Shown here: positions 63,944 to 64,000 of the stretch, piece by piece
How positions within the stretch are numbered: position 1 is the first letter of the stretch
Layout: every line of letters starts with the position of its first letter
From: Anisus vortex
Taxonomy: Eukaryota; Mollusca; Gastropoda; Planorbidae
Reading direction: 5' to 3'
Assembly (NCBI GenBank): GCA_949126835.1
Contig: OX421495.1
Location: 29,363,171 to 29,427,170, forward strand
Length of the DNA: 64,000 nucleotides
Translations under genes and position numbers: made by a program
Notes under the pieces: model-generated
The model's input: the letters and a program-made list of their open reading frames with translations, nothing else
Databases searched by the model: none
Told to the model about the DNA's origin: nothing

Positions 63944-64000
63944 AGGGTGGGGCACGTTGGTCGAGCGTTAGCGCGTTCGACTGGCGATCCGAAGATTCTG
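63944..64000 (+). repeat. SINE (family 1) head, cut by window end
   Basis: GGGCACGTTGGTCGAGCGTT then GCGCGTTCGACTGGCGATCC matches the A-box part of the other copies. Confidence 0.8.

Overview
The window is animal nuclear DNA. It is AT-rich, dense in introns, and crowded with tandem repeats and transposon remains. One gene dominates: the minus-strand gene for the heavy chain of cytoplasmic dynein 1 (orthologue of vertebrate DYNC1H1). I could place the start codon (ATG at 52181) and 64 consecutive coding exons running leftwards to position 266. All introns have GT...AG ends. The exon lengths sum to 10,212 nt, exactly 3,404 codons, and every splice phase closes. The protein runs from the N-terminal tail through the linker, AAA1 to AAA4 and the first stalk helix into the microtubule-binding domain. 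The rest (second stalk helix, AAA5, AAA6, C-terminal domain) lies beyond the left edge. The source is probably a mollusc, perhaps a gastropod. That is inferred from the overall look (long repeat-filled introns, protein divergence, tRNA-derived SINEs) and no marker proves it.

The most notable coding feature is near the left end. Two homologous 196-nt exons (3778-3973 and 3089-3284) lie side by side, and both encode the first half of the microtubule-binding domain. Both have the same phases and both read cleanly into the next exon. Because 196 is not a multiple of 3, using both or neither breaks the frame, so they look like mutually exclusive alternatives giving two dynein motors with different track-binding tips.

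Layout: 1-383 last visible exon; 3089-3973 the alternative pair; 5961-9908 stalk helix, AAA4 and late AAA3; 10028-10838 AAA3; 10839-17579 a 6.7-kb intron with a minisatellite, a LINE 3' end and nested hAT-like transposons; 17580-22878 AAA2 and AAA1; 23105-27878 linker and late tail, with a hAT transposon at 28162-30232 in the next intron; 30656-44853 tail; 44971-52181 exons 2 and 1 around a 6.9-kb first intron holding a 46-bp satellite and a fold-back element. To the right of 52181 I found no gene, only SINEs, hAT-type ends, a 2.2-kb hAT-like element, a TCTA/TCTG microsatellite and a 60-bp minisatellite running almost to the window end.

Several intronic arrays begin within a few to about 15 nt of a splice donor, and one 39-bp array has copied a donor site itself. 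Together with the alternative exons, this makes splicing the main theme of the locus.
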